Part shown: piece after piece, positions 12,508 to 23,548 of the stretch
How the letters are laid out: every line of letters begins with the position of its first letter
How positions within the stretch are numbered: the first letter of the stretch is position 1
Source of the DNA: Perkinsus marinus ATCC 50983
Taxonomy: Eukaryota; Perkinsozoa; Perkinsida; Perkinsidae
Direction: 5' to 3'
Assembly (NCBI RefSeq): GCF_000006405.1
Contig: NW_003215247.1
Coordinates: forward strand, 184,568 to 248,567
Length of the DNA: 64,000 nt
The notes under the pieces: generated by a model
The model's input: the letters and a program-made list of their open reading frames with translations, nothing else
What the model was told of the DNA's origin: nothing
The model's database searches: none
Position numbers and translations under genes: made by a program

Positions 12508-15247
12508 ATGGACAGTACTGTTATGGAGACAACCCAGACTACCTCTGTGACGCACAAGCAACGGGAGTCTCCTCCTCCTCCTGCTCTGCCTCGGCCCATT
12601 GTACAGCTCCCAGAGGCTGTTGTTAATAGGATAGCTGCTGGAGAGGTGGTGGCAAGGCCGGTGAATGCTGTGAAGGAGCTATTGGAGAATAGCATCGATG
12701 CTGGCTCTACTAGGATACAGGCAGGTTGCTGGCGTTATAGGCAGCAGGCTGATGACATATCAATCAACCTGGCTACAGCAGGTCCTATTCAGTGCGAACG
12801 GCGCAATAACAGTCTCAGACAATGGGTGTGGCATCCAAAGGGAGGATCTACCTATACTGTGCAAGTGGGGCTTACGACCGATCGGCCGGAAAGTACTTGT
12901 ATCTTGCCAGGCGCTTTACGACTTCTAAGTTGAGGTCATTCGATGACTTGCAGAGTATCATGACCCACGGCTTTCGTGGGGAGGCTTTGGCATCTATCTC
13001 CCACGTAGCAAGGCTAACAGTAACTACTATGACCGAGGTAGGCAAAGCTCAGAACTTGAGGTCTGTGATGCAGTAGCTCAGGACTCACAAGTGGGGTATA
13101 GGTGTGAGTATATGGATGGGGAAGCTGTTGATGAGGCTCAACCTACTGCTGCTACACCTGGGACCACCAGTGAGGCTTTCACTGATTTATCATCCTCTTT
13201 ATGGAGGTCTACTCCCTCAGTCCACTTCACTGATCTCTTCTATAATCTCCCTACACGCAGACGTTCCCTCATGAATACCCAGTCAGAGGAGTATGCTCGT
13301 ATCGTTGACTTAGTAGTGGCTGCCCTCTCCGTACCGATCTACACGCTATTTCATCAGGTCTCGCGATTCGCCGCAGAATACTATACGATAGCCTTTACCT
13401 GTCGCAATGCTCGCCATGGGTCTGCTGATATATCGAGTCCTGGTAGGCCAGGCGGCTCGCTAGCTGTCATGACATCTTATACGGATGATAGGTGGAGAGG
13501 TCGATGAACAGCTAAAGGTGCTCCACTTCGTGCTTGGTGATCGAGTCGCCAAAGACCTCATAGAACTCCCTGATACTGACATCGATGTTGGATCGGGGGA
13601 ATATACAGCATCAGTGAGAGGCTTCCTCACTCATGGTAACTCGGCTGCCTATTATAGAGGCTCTCAACGTCATACTGTTTACTCTGGAGGTGAGCTTATT
13701 ATTCACAGTGTGAGACCAACTAGTAGTGTTACTTCACTAGGCTCCACCGGTGGATGGTGTACGATATTCATCAACGGGAGGCTAGTTGAGTGTGCTCCAT
13801 TGCGGAAGGCTATTGGGGATATTTATTCGAGGTATGACCTCTACTTGAGCTACTGAATACACCTTAAGGCAGGTACCTCCCAAAAGGGCAGAAGCCTGGC
13901 GCAGTCCATCTATCCTTCAACCTACCTGGAGAGTGTGTAGATGTGAACGTACATCCAACCAAGAAGGACGTGACGATAAGTCATATGGAGTCATTGATTG
14001 AGGGCCTTCAGACTCTATTGGATGCCACCTTGAAGGGCCATCATTACTCTAGAACTTATATCGTACCGGTCACTGGAAGAGGTCCTCCTCATACCACAGC
14101 GATAGGCCGGAACAGGCCCTCTTCCTCATCCTCGTCAACCAGCATGATCAGTGCTGCACCTGTTAGAGTCGATAACACGCAGGCATCTCTCACTACCATG
14201 CATATGTACTCACAACAACAACAGCACCAAGGAGACCACCAGCAACAGCAGTTTAGTAATGGTGATGATGATGAGGCTACTGCTGTTACCGAGGAGGGGG
14301 AGGCACGGTTACTGGTGATACACTGTGGAACTGCTACACGACTGATGCAGTCAGCATGTAGCTCTTCTAGTGATCATCTGACGGACTTGCTTACCCATAG
14401 TGTCTGGGTTGGACCATTAGAGGAGGATAATAGAGAGGAGTTAAGGCTACTCATCCAACACAAGAGGGGACTCTACCTAGTAGAAGGAGGGCCAGTCCTT
14501 ATGGAGGCTGCTTATCAACAGGTAGTTACATCAGCAGGCTTACTCTCTAGGTATCAGCCAGGTGCTCAGACGTTGGGGTAGCCCATCTCTATCGAGGGAT
14601 GTTGCGGGACTTCATCTCAATGCGGATGCTATACTAGTCGACAGGCTCTGCCTAGACCCGTCGAAGGCTAGACTTATTGTGAATAGGCTCACTAAGCCGG
14701 AGATGCTCTCACTCATCGCTGAGGCTGGTCTCGTCCTAAACACCGATACTGAGGCTGGCGTGGTAAGGGGTTGTGGTACGGGGAGGTCGCTGATGTCAGT
14801 TGGTACTAGCAGGTGATTGACAAAATACCAGACGTTATAGTGCCGTATCCAGAAGACATAGCTTGCATCGAGATTGCTATCGCTAGACTATTGGTTCGGA
14901 TATGGGCTCAAGTACCCGAAGGGGAGGTTAGCGACCCCCAAGTGGATGCTCTAGCTCGAATTTTAGGAGTATGGGCAGTGCAGGAAAGCGTTATAGTCAC
15001 CCCGAGTAATACGAGTAGGAGGAAGAGCTTTTGAAGTGTGATCGATATTGGTCGGTGTGTCTCAGACGCCGTCGGTGGGACGGCAGTCCACCCATTACAT
15101 CAGCTATGGTTGAGGTATGTATCTCGGCCTGCTCCCTTCCAAGCCCCCCAACGATGGGCACCAAGTGGTGATACAACACTATCATCACCAATAGTCCGCA
15201 AATTGGTCGAATTGGATGACCTATACAAAGTCTTTGAGAGATGCTAA
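12508..15247 (+). CDS. MLH1: DNA mismatch repair protein MLH1
   Basis: MutL homolog that pairs with PMS1/PMS2 in MutL-alpha and acts downstream of MutS in nuclear mismatch repair. The GHKL ATPase motifs are intact: [66 protein letters not shown], then [10 protein letters not shown] and [13 protein letters not shown] low-complexity Gln/His/Ser linker (about 14,100-14,290) leads to the dimerisation domain, and the last residues are [11 protein letters not shown]. The FERC terminus is the conserved MLH1 ending whose Cys completes the metal site of the PMS partner's endonuclease, so this is MLH1, not PMS1/2. It has about nine exons. Intron 1 appears to be GC-AG. A 46-nt intron splits the codon before RFTTSK. 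Confidence 0.92.
12721..12781 (+). other. GC-AG intron in MLH1
   Basis: Joining codon CAG ending at 12720 directly to 12782 gives [23 protein letters not shown], which lines up with the MLH1 family. The 61-nt segment removed begins GCAGGT and ends CAGCAG, so the donor is GC instead of GT. Using the nearby GT would break the frame. Confidence 0.65.
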
Positions 15248-16133
15248 TGTTCAGTTTTTGTGTACCATCACTATGTACCATGCTGTATCGATAATAGTCT
15301 CTTACCTCCTCCAGACTCGTTTCAGTGAATATGCACGGATAGACTCACCAGAGGAGTGTGCCCGTGTTGGGGTTAATCTTTATCAATCTTTAGGAAGGAG
15401 GTGCTCTCACCAGTACCGTCATCGTTTGACTTGCTTGCCGGTTTGTATAGTTCCCCTTTGCTCCCTGATATTGCATCACCATGCCTTCGGATGCCCGCTT
15501 ATACCATTCGTCAAACCAGGTCCTAACCTACCACGTTTACCTCATACCTGTAAGCATGACGTAGTTAGACTATTTACTTCAGATATACTCCGGAAAAGTC
15601 ACAATAGGTGAGCTGTGATCAGAGTTGACTGCAACATTAGCTACAGCATAAAAGATAGTGAGCTTGAACTCCTCTATGGGCTGAGTGTCCTCAATTAGCT
15701 AGAAAGCTCAATGCACAGCCTCCGGGTACGGCCATCCTACAACCCATCCCCGTCTACTGTGCGTGCGTTTTTCTTATGCACATGCGTGAAAACTCGATTT
15801 CTCGGGTAATACGGCGAATAATCATACAATCTCTCAGAATAATGAATGTATCCCTAAAACAAGTATACACTAGGAGTTTGGTTGGCTAAATCGAACTCCC
15901 TAGATTCCTAGATCTGTCCAGCCTGTGTACAAGATTCAAGTATGTTACCGATGGCAGCTAGAAGTAGTATGCCCTAGAAAAAGTATCTGCATGTTTGGTG
16001 TAGCCATGATGCTATACTCGGTATCACGGCTACAATATAACATCCCCGTGTTGTCTTCGGGTGTAGCGTTCAAGCAGGGTGCGCTAGCGTCTTGATAGTT
16101 GCAATTGTCCGATACTTTCCTCTTCTGACTGTG
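15248..16133. other. Intergenic, MLH1 to APC11
   Basis: About 890 bp with no gene I can support. Open frames on both strands (for example plus 15,216-15,611) overlap the MLH1 3' end, have no recognisable domain and are not extended by good splice sites. Confidence 0.45.
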
Positions 16134-16487
16134 ATGAAGATTAAAGTGAAGAAAATCCACGCTGTAGCTGCATGGAGGTGGAAGACTGCTGAAGTGGGGT
16201 CTGCGTGACATGATGATGATGATGCCAGCCACTATTATATCGTGTTAGGAAGACTGTGCTATATGCTGTCAACCATTCGATGCTACATGTGGGGAGTGTA
16301 GGATACCTGGAGATGACTGTCCTCCTGTATGGGGACAGTGTGGTCATCATTTCCATGTCCATTGTATATCAAGGTAAGCACTACTACTCTACCAATACGG
16401 CATCATCATCATCCTATTAGGTGGATCAATGATCAGAAGCCATGTCCTATGTGCCGTAGAGAATTCAAACCAATAGAGAGGCAATGA
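16134..16487 (+). CDS. APC11: Anaphase-promoting complex subunit 11 (RING-H2)
   Basis: Catalytic RING subunit of the APC/C ubiquitin ligase, which recruits the E2 to drive destruction of cyclins and securin. Three exons (16134-16193, 16249-16373, 16421-16487) with introns of 55 and 47 nt give 83 residues, the standard APC11 size (human 84). It starts MKIKVKKIHAVAAWRWKTAE. It then shows the zinc ligands in order: EDCAICCQPFD, CGECRIPGDDCPPVWGQCGH, HFHVHCISRWI and CPMCRREF. The 'PGDDCPxVWGQCxHxFHxHC' block is diagnostic of APC11 against RBX1. All ligands are kept. The next gene starts 183 bp downstream on the same strand. Confidence 0.95.
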
Positions 16488-16670
16488 CACCCTATCCACT
16501 TCTGCGTTCTAGGAGGGGGGTCAGCGAGTACTTGGCTTTCCCATTCGAGCTCTCTATCATACTCTCCTTCCGTCCTCCTCCCCGTCCTCCTCCTTCTCCT
16601 CCTCGTCGTCGTCGTCTCGACTCCCGCCTCCCTTCGGAAATAGTTCTATAGCCGTCTACTTCTCCTGCTT

Positions 16671-19600
16671 ATGCCACTACCATCATCGGCTGGTGCTGCA
16701 AGTGTAAAGATGCTGCGAGTCCTCAACCAGGCTCTGCGTAATGGCGGTGTAGCTGGCCACGGCGCCCGTCTGACAGCAGCTACCGGTCTCCGGCATGGAA
16801 CACGTAGGTTTCGGGGCTACAGTCTGACGTAGCCTATCAATCTGATATGTACTCAATTAGATCGACTGCTTCGCATCCCTGGGCCGAGTCCAATCAATCC
16901 GGCGGATGATCCATGGGCATTCCTACAAGTAGCAGATCCTACCACTTCCCAGACCATACAGAGTATAATTGATGCCGAGAACGATCTAGCTGATGAGTAC
17001 AAGGGCTCCACCCGCATCACCCTAGTAGGCTCGATTGAGGTATGTAGGTATTTTTCTGATCCTAAAGGGCTCAAGTATGAGAAGATACTCTACGACGAAG
17101 CCTCTGATATGTTGGTGCCCGAGGGGGCGTCATCACCAGAAGAAGATAAGGGTATCACCACTCTCGTGTCTAGGACTCTGTTATCTATCTTCCCTGCAGG
17201 ATACTTATATTTCCAGAGAATGGTCGGCTCGGATGACAACGCTACATCTCAGGAAGAGCTAGATCAGGATCGCCTTCAATTCCTCCGATTTTGTCGTGTA
17301 CCTGCATCTGTGGCCGGTTCTAGTGCCCATGCTGCTGATGAGGAAGTCGTCCTGTGTACGAGGCAGCTTGTCCAAGAGCGTGGCCAAGGCACGTAGGTCC
17401 TCCTCCCCCTGCCATCCCCCTCATAGGCTGTGCTCATCTTCCTACTCTCAGTTATGTGGAAGTCGTAGCGGTAAAGCTTGCTCCCTCCAATTCCCTTGTC
17501 GGGGTTGTAGTCGACTTCAATGGTGATGAGCGCTTCGATCTCCTCTTCCGACACGTACCGGGTGGAGGCCCCACTGGTTACCCCGAGGTAGTACTACTCA
17601 ACTATCGCAGGAGCTAGGATGAGTAGTGGTAGATACCCCTGGTTCGGAACTTTGAATGGGTGGACAAGGTGACCTATATCCCTGGAAAGGAGATGTTATA
17701 TTACACCGAGCTGGACCCCGATACATTGCGATCGTGGAGGGTTGTGCGCAGAACTATCGATGGCAGTGTGAATGATGTAAGTACCTATCTTCACTTATGT
17801 TCACTCGCCTACTGTGTGGTGTAGGTCGTCTTTGAGAGCACTGATCCAGCTGAGTACGTTGACGTGTTTAAGAGCAAGGATGGTAAAGTGATATTTATGT
17901 CTGCCGTTACAAAGACCACATCGAGGGTTTCGGTCATACCCAGTGACTCGGAGCATGGCATACCTCAGCCTGTGAAGGCTCCTACTCCTGGTGTAGAATA
18001 CTATTGTGAACATCGATGGGGGTATATATACGCTGTATCCAATGAGAACAACCCTGACTTTGCTGTATATAGGGCAAGTTTAGCAGATATTACAAATGGG
18101 GTGGGTGAAGCTTCTTGGGAACATTTCCATACACCAGACGAGATGTCTATAACTGATATCGATATGTTTGATAGATGCCTTATGCTCTATGGTTGGGGTA
18201 TGGAGGGGGAACCTGCTGTAGAGGTAGCCCAAACACCATCCTACTGCTTGCACACTCTGTCCAGGCAGTCCACTTCGAGGACACGCAATGTGGAACACCC
18301 GAGCATGTGAAGAAGGACAAGCCCACTGCTTTCGTTCCGTTAGTTCATCTTATGCAGCATCGGGCTAAGCATCATGTAGTCTTTGATACACAGTTGAATG
18401 TCCTATCGGTTACGGCTTAGGATCCCACCGATAAAGTATTGGACTTGAGAGAGAAGCCTCCCCAAGAGACTGTGGAAGATATGTTCTCGAAGGTCATCTC
18501 TGGTGCACCCGACAATGCGTCTCAGAGAGAGGCTTCTCGGAAGTTAGCTGACTATGAGGCCTCGAGACGGAAGGATCCTGAATCCAGTGCAGGGGAACAA
18601 ATGGTGGACGATGCTCTCTCTGGGACAATAGAGAAAGCACCTACTGCTGCACAGTTGATAAACAAAGAGGTTGACTTGCATCCTGATGTTGATGATGCAT
18701 TCCGATTCCCCTTTGTTGGTCGCTTTAAAGTGGGGGCAGTGGAACTAGGTAAGTACTAATATGGGGATCTCGCAACAGAGTTGCAAGAGTGATCGAATCA
18801 GGTGTGAATGGTGACTTCTTCGCCAAGAGCTCAAGACTTATATTCTCCTCCCCTGCTGTACCAGGTGTTGCTTTGGATTATGATATGACTGAATTCAAGA
18901 TCAAGGCTACGAAGAGTAGGGAGTATCAATACAAGCGAGAGCCCGAGATGACTGTAGAGAGGGTGAGTACAGTATTGGTATTGTATCATCAAAGGGTCTA
19001 TCTCCACGCTCAGGTTAGAGTCCCCTCGAGTGATGGATCGTCTGATATCTTGCTTACTTTAGCTTCGCCAACAGGCAGTGTCGGTCAACCCGCGCCCACC
19101 TTTGTGCAAGTGTAGGGAGTCGATTATTGGAGTATCCGACTTATCCTGGTAGGTATGGTGTGTATGGTACAGTATTAGAGGCGGCATGGCATCCAAGGAC
19201 CATCTCCCTCATATCGAGGGGTTGGAATGTGGCATGGGCCCATGTCCGGGGTGGTGGTGAGCGTGGTGCTGCATGGCATCAACAAGCAAAGTATTCCACC
19301 ATCTTATTCTCTCGCTTATCCACCTTTGTAGGGGCTCGAGCCGTCATCGCTCTTTGACTGACTTTGAGGACTGCTTGAGATGGCTTGTTGCCAATGATGT
19401 TACCCGTCCACAATTGCTTTGTGCAACAGCAGCATCTGCTGGAGGCCTCATCTTGGCAGAACATCTCAACCTGTGTGGCAACCGTTGGATCGGTGGGGCT
19501 GCGGTATGAGCTCGATGATCTCGTCATTATCTCACTATTATCTCATTCAGATACTGCGTGTTCCCTTCCTAGATCCTTTATCATGCATGCTAGATGATAC

Positions 19601-20048
19601 CCTGCCTCTTACTCAACACGAGAAGGAGGAGTGGGGGGATATCACTCGAGATCCGGATGCGATGGCGGCAATGAAGAGCTACGCCCCTTATCATAACATA
19701 ATCGGTAGGTAGCTTTATGGTTCTAAAGACAAATACCATGTGCTATCTTTAGATAAGAATGATGATAGCCCGATTGATTACCCTCCCATTTTCCTATCTT
19801 GTGCTGTGGATGATTCCAGAGTGCCTTATTGGGCACCGTTGAAATGGGCTGAGAGACTACGAACAGCCACTGAGACAGATAATCTTGTGGTACGCATCCA
19901 TAAGGCTGGAGAGGGTGGACACTTCGGTACCACATCTGCGCCACAGAACTATGAGGAAACCTGTCGAGAAATGAGTTTTATGTTTCGGTCATTGGGCCTT
20001 CAAGTGAAGCCTCTAAAGCGAGAGAAGAAAGTAAAGACGAGTGAATAA
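16671..20048 (+). CDS. opdB: Oligopeptidase B-like serine peptidase (S9A)
   Basis: Prolyl-oligopeptidase family enzyme that cleaves peptides after basic residues. The N-terminus (MPLPSSAGAASVKMLRVLNQ, then ALRNGGVAGHGARL) is basic and could be an organelle presequence. The propeller start reads NPADDPWAFLQ and SIIDAENDLADEYKG. In the C-terminal hydrolase domain, AHVRGGGERG precedes the nucleophile elbow TAASAGG (Ser near 19,433). FLDPLSCMLDDTLPLTQHE and KSYAPYHNI follow, then the Asp loop CAVDDSRVPYWAPLKW and the His in KAGEGGHFG. The MxD(x)TLPLTxxExEEWG and SYxPYxN strings are typical of oligopeptidase B rather than prolyl oligopeptidase. About eleven exons. It ends with a lysine-rich tail at 20048. 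Confidence 0.9.
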
Positions 20049-20487
20049 CGTTTCCGAGAGGGAGGTGGATTCTGAGTTAGTCAATTGAGCAGTAGTTTAG
20101 CGCTTATGGGCCCTAATGGCCCGAACGAATCCGTCGCACTTTTCACACAAAACCATTCCAGATGGTAGCAGGAGAGCTTCGACCGAGATCGCACAATGTG
20201 CACGTGAACCTTGCGCAGGCACCTTGGACCATCTTGCGCTCTCGAAGTTTCTCAGTCTGTTCCCAAGATGCTGTAATTCTTTGGCGATCTGTTACAGGAA
20301 CAGTGTTCCTGAGACTCTTCCGAATCTACCCCATCATAGAGCCGGGTCGTATGGAGTTGTGATTCATCCTCGCAGTTTGATCCGATTGATCTTCCTTTTA
20401 AGGAGTAGTGAGCTCTGCTCAGACAACACCTCCTCAAATTTCAATTGGTCATCGTCAACCTACTGCTCCTGCTACTACTACTACTAC

Positions 20488-21153
20488 ATGAATGGTACAG
20501 TTCGACGGCTCTTTGCACGAAGGCCCTTCCTGGCCTTTGTATGGACTTCAATCGCCTTAGTATTATTATTGAGTCTGATAAGCAACTCGGGTTCTGGCAG
20601 AGTTGCGATCATAGTGGTACTAGTAGCTTGGATTTTTCTACCATTTGCTTTATCTCGGTACCTTTCGTATCGAAAACAAGTCACCCGAGCCCGTCGAATA
20701 ACTGAAGCTAACAGAGTGAAGACAGAGAGAGCCAATACGAGAGCAGCGTTATTGTTGGAAACAGTCGCTGAGGAAGAGGAGAGTGGGCCTGTAGTGGATG
20801 GACAAACGTGTGCAATATGTTTACAGGATGGGTCAATAGGTGGTAACTGGGTTAAGTTGAAATCATGTGGTCATGAATTCCATAAGACCTGTATGAAGGA
20901 AGTTATTGCACATGATGATTATGGAGCATCAAGTCATCAAAGGGGGCGGCAATACTACTATCATCACCATGCTCCTGTTGTGAGCTCATGTCCATTGTGT
21001 CGTGCACCATTGATGCTCAATGATAACGATGATGTTAAATATCCTACTACTTGCAGTACTACTGCTATCATTCCAGTACAACAGTCTTACACTACCACCG
21101 GGAGCGCTATCCCTATATCTGCAGCTGCTGCTTCACTTTACCTTGATGTATGA
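20488..21153 (+). CDS. RING-H2 membrane protein, probable E3 ligase
   Basis: Single-exon gene of about 221 residues. I chose the ATG at 20488 (MNGTVRRLFARRPFLAFVW). The same frame is open back to 20116, but that part is not protein-like. Two adjacent hydrophobic stretches (FVWTSIALVLLLSLI, VAIIVVLVAWIFLPFAL) suggest one hairpin or two membrane helices. A basic coil follows, then a RING-H2 finger: CAICLQDG, CGHEFHKTC and CPLCRAPL. All eight zinc ligands are present. The gap between the second ligand pair and the last CPLC is unusually long (about 30 residues) and rich in Tyr and His. The membrane-RING layout fits a ubiquitin ligase; substrate is unknown. Confidence 0.8.
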   Translation: MNGTVRRLFARRPFLAFVWTSIALVLLLSLISNSGSGRVAIIVVLVAWIFLPFALSRYLSYRKQVTRARRITEANRVKTERANTRAALLLETVAEEEESGPVVDGQTCAICLQDGSIGGNWVKLKSCGHEFHKTCMKEVIAHDDYGASSHQRGRQYYYHHHAPVVSSCPLCRAPLMLNDNDDVKYPTTCSTTAIIPVQQSYTTTGSAIPISAAAASLYLDV

Positions 21154-21558
21154 TGTGGACGATTCGAACTTCAATGTCGATTCATGTTTCTGTTGTCCAC
21201 AATTGGAGTACACAGTAGCGAAGCTGCATTGCTTTACGATGCTTTCGGGTTGTGAAACTCCCTTGCTCTGTTGTAGAGGTAACTTATAGGAGTCGGGTGA
21301 TGTTTTGTATGCTCCTAATCTCTTCTCTCTAGAGCTGCCTAAAGAGGCTCCTCGACGGTATTGATGTTGTTATATTTGGTTATGTTGATGTTATATTTAC
21401 AGCAGTATCATTAGTATCCGCCGAATGCAATAGGAAGGTTCAGTTTCTCGTATTCAATTATCCCTTCTGCATTGGGACTGAGTTGTGTTGGTGGTAGTAG
21501 TCACTACTAAGTGGTGGCAGCCTTCACCAGGTTGTTCATAAGTTTCAGTTTTTTGGTA
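21154..21558. other. Intergenic region
   Basis: About 400 bp between the RING gene and the START gene. No coding signal, repeat or RNA structure was recognised. Confidence 0.4.
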
Positions 21559-23238
21559 ATGGCTTTCCTATCATGGCGTTCTCGTCAGTACTGCTATTAC
21601 CACAGTTATCGGAGTAATGCATTGGCCCGTAGCCATCATCATTATGGACATCGGTGGTGGCCTCACTGGTGGTCACGTCATGAGTCATATATGGATTTGA
21701 TCTACAGCTTGGGTAAACCATCTACACGGCAAAAACTCCTATTAGGGGTGGTAGCGGCAGCGTTGGTTACTCATGAGATCTGGAGGGATATGAAAAAGGA
21801 CAACGCCGTAGAGGGTGGCTTAGGGAGTGCCATGGACGGCGGCGGTAGTCGCGATTCACTAACATTAGAGGGGATGCAACGGGGTGGAGAGGCCATGCCT
21901 GCTCCACCAGCGCTGTTCAAGGCACCAGTACACATGTCATTCCTGCCTATGTGGCAAGTCATACCTTGGCCATCTAAGGGAGTACACCTCCCTCCTGTTA
22001 CAACACCTCCCGATAAGGTCTCCATACCTGGGGATGTCCTCGAGCGGGGGCTGCATGCCTCACGTGAGGTTCTTACCCAACTTGATTGTACCGGGGTTAT
22101 ACAGAGTAGCAACATGGGGGAAGACTACGCAGCCTCTCGGCATGTAGATAGTGTAGAAGCATCTAGCTATAGAGGGCTCAAGGAGGAGTTTGATATACCC
22201 AGTGATATGGCCTTACCCCCTCGAGTCCACTCCCTGCTCGATGGCGTATTGTCACTAGTGTCTGATGAGATGGCTACTGACCCTGATGTCTATCTCCCTT
22301 CGCATGGGTGGCAACGTTTCAAACATCTCGAGAAGGATGGTCAATACACTTGTACGATATGGCGTAAGGAGCTGCTGACTACAGGAGGGAAGAGTCCGAC
22401 GGCACAATGGATGATGACTGGCGATATTGCAGTTACCCCCGCTCAGTTCCATGCCCTTAATGTTGACATAGACAATAGGGCATCATGGGATTCTACGTTC
22501 GAAGGGGCGAGAAAGGAGGACGAGAAGGAAGATGATGGTAGCAGTACGTTGGTATGGAAGGCTAAATGGCCATGGCCTTTCTCTTCTAGGCTCTATAGGT
22601 ATCGCCAGATTCCTCTTGTACTTCCTAATGATGATACTCGTGCTATGCTTTCACTTGGTTTACAACAAGAGGGAGGCCCGGGCGAGAAGGATGATAGCTT
22701 GGTTCGTGTTACTGACTATATAAGTCTATCTTGTATAAAGCCTAATGTACGGCAAGAAGGGAAATCGTCCCTCCAGAGTCGATACTGCCTTTATTATTAT
22801 GATGATCCTAAGGTTGGCGCATCGATGCCTGCTTGGTTGGAACGTAATGTTGCCGAATCTACCCTTCCCAAGCTAGTCAGCAACATTGTTACCGCTGTGT
22901 CTAACTATCCTCTACAGAGGCTAGAGAAATACAAGGATGTTGGCTTGAGGGATAACAGTGTGGTAGAGTCTAACGATGAAGCATTATCGTTAGATCAACA
23001 GGAGATGAGTCCGACAACGTTAGAAGTGAATACCCTCACCCCCACTCCAAGTCTTACTGAACACCAGTCTAGAAGACGTACCCCTCCCTATGCTACTCCT
23101 ATCATATGCCAATGGCTACCACCAGCAGTCTCCGGTAGCTCTGATAAGGGCGACGATACTAAACCGTTGCTGCTGCCATGCCCGTTCCTTTTTACCCCTC
23201 TCGATGTAGTTGTTACTTTGTATGAGGACTGGCTCTAG
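21559..23238 (+). CDS. START-domain lipid-transfer protein (STARD7-like)
   Basis: Single-exon protein of about 559 residues. The frame is open upstream to 21511 but the first ATG is 21559. The N-terminal 60 residues are basic and aromatic with a later hydrophobic segment (LLLGVVAAALVTHEIW), perhaps a membrane anchor or organelle-targeting region. The START domain spans roughly residues 220-460: PSHGWQRFKHLEKDGQYTC, WRKELL, MTGDIAVTPAQFHALNVDID, NRASWDSTFEGA, then YISLSCIKPN and PAWLERNVAESTLPKLVSN. WDxxF and the C-terminal helix xPxxLxxNVxxxxLPxxV are conserved. This points to phospholipid or sterol binding and transfer. The tail after the domain is low-complexity. It has no intron, unlike its neighbours. 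Confidence 0.85.
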   Translation: MAFLSWRSRQYCYYHSYRSNALARSHHHYGHRWWPHWWSRHESYMDLIYSLGKPSTRQKLLLGVVAAALVTHEIWRDMKKDNAVEGGLGSAMDGGGSRDSLTLEGMQRGGEAMPAPPALFKAPVHMSFLPMWQVIPWPSKGVHLPPVTTPPDKVSIPGDVLERGLHASREVLTQLDCTGVIQSSNMGEDYAASRHVDSVEASSYRGLKEEFDIPSDMALPPRVHSLLDGVLSLVSDEMATDPDVYLPSHGWQRFKHLEKDGQYTCTIWRKELLTTGGKSPTAQWMMTGDIAVTPAQFHALNVDIDNRASWDSTFEGARKEDEKEDDGSSTLVWKAKWPWPFSSRLYRYRQIPLVLPNDDTRAMLSLGLQQEGGPGEKDDSLVRVTDYISLSCIKPNVRQEGKSSLQSRYCLYYYDDPKVGASMPAWLERNVAESTLPKLVSNIVTAVSNYPLQRLEKYKDVGLRDNSVVESNDEALSLDQQEMSPTTLEVNTLTPTPSLTEHQSRRRTPPYATPIICQWLPPAVSGSSDKGDDTKPLLLPCPFLFTPLDVVVTLYEDWL

Positions 23239-23548
23239 CCATTTAGACTACTCATTTAGGCCTGTCGTTTTTGTAACATGTTTCCTGCACTATCCAATGT
23301 AATATATACAAGTTTCATTTGCTTCGATAGGCCCTCTGAGGCTAGGGTTCAGTGGCTAAATTTCAAAGTCGAATGTTGTTGTCCCAGTTGGATATAGACT
23401 GGCGGACGCAGGTTCGACCCCCACGAGATGCATTTTTCACCATTACAAAATCACTGTCGCAAGAATTGATGATGTCCATTGTGGTTATCGCTTGTATTGA
23501 GATTGTTCATCTTGTGTACTATCTGTTGGCTTTTTCGTTGTTATCAAA
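23239..23548. other. Intergenic region with tRNA-like words
   Basis: About 310 bp upstream of the coatomer gene. It holds GGGTTCAGTGG near 23,346 and GGTTCGACCCC near 23,411, which resemble RNA polymerase III A and B boxes, but the flanking arms do not fold into a tRNA. Confidence 0.4.

Noticed and set aside
20116-20487. N-terminal extension of the RING protein to 345 residues
   Set aside because: The frame is open but the translation is not protein-like, and the ATG at 20488 gives a sensible membrane-protein start.
23330-23435. tRNA-like segment with A-box and B-box words
   Set aside because: The T arm (GCAGG/CCCAC) does not pair at two positions and no acceptor stem forms; at most a degenerate tRNA-derived relic.
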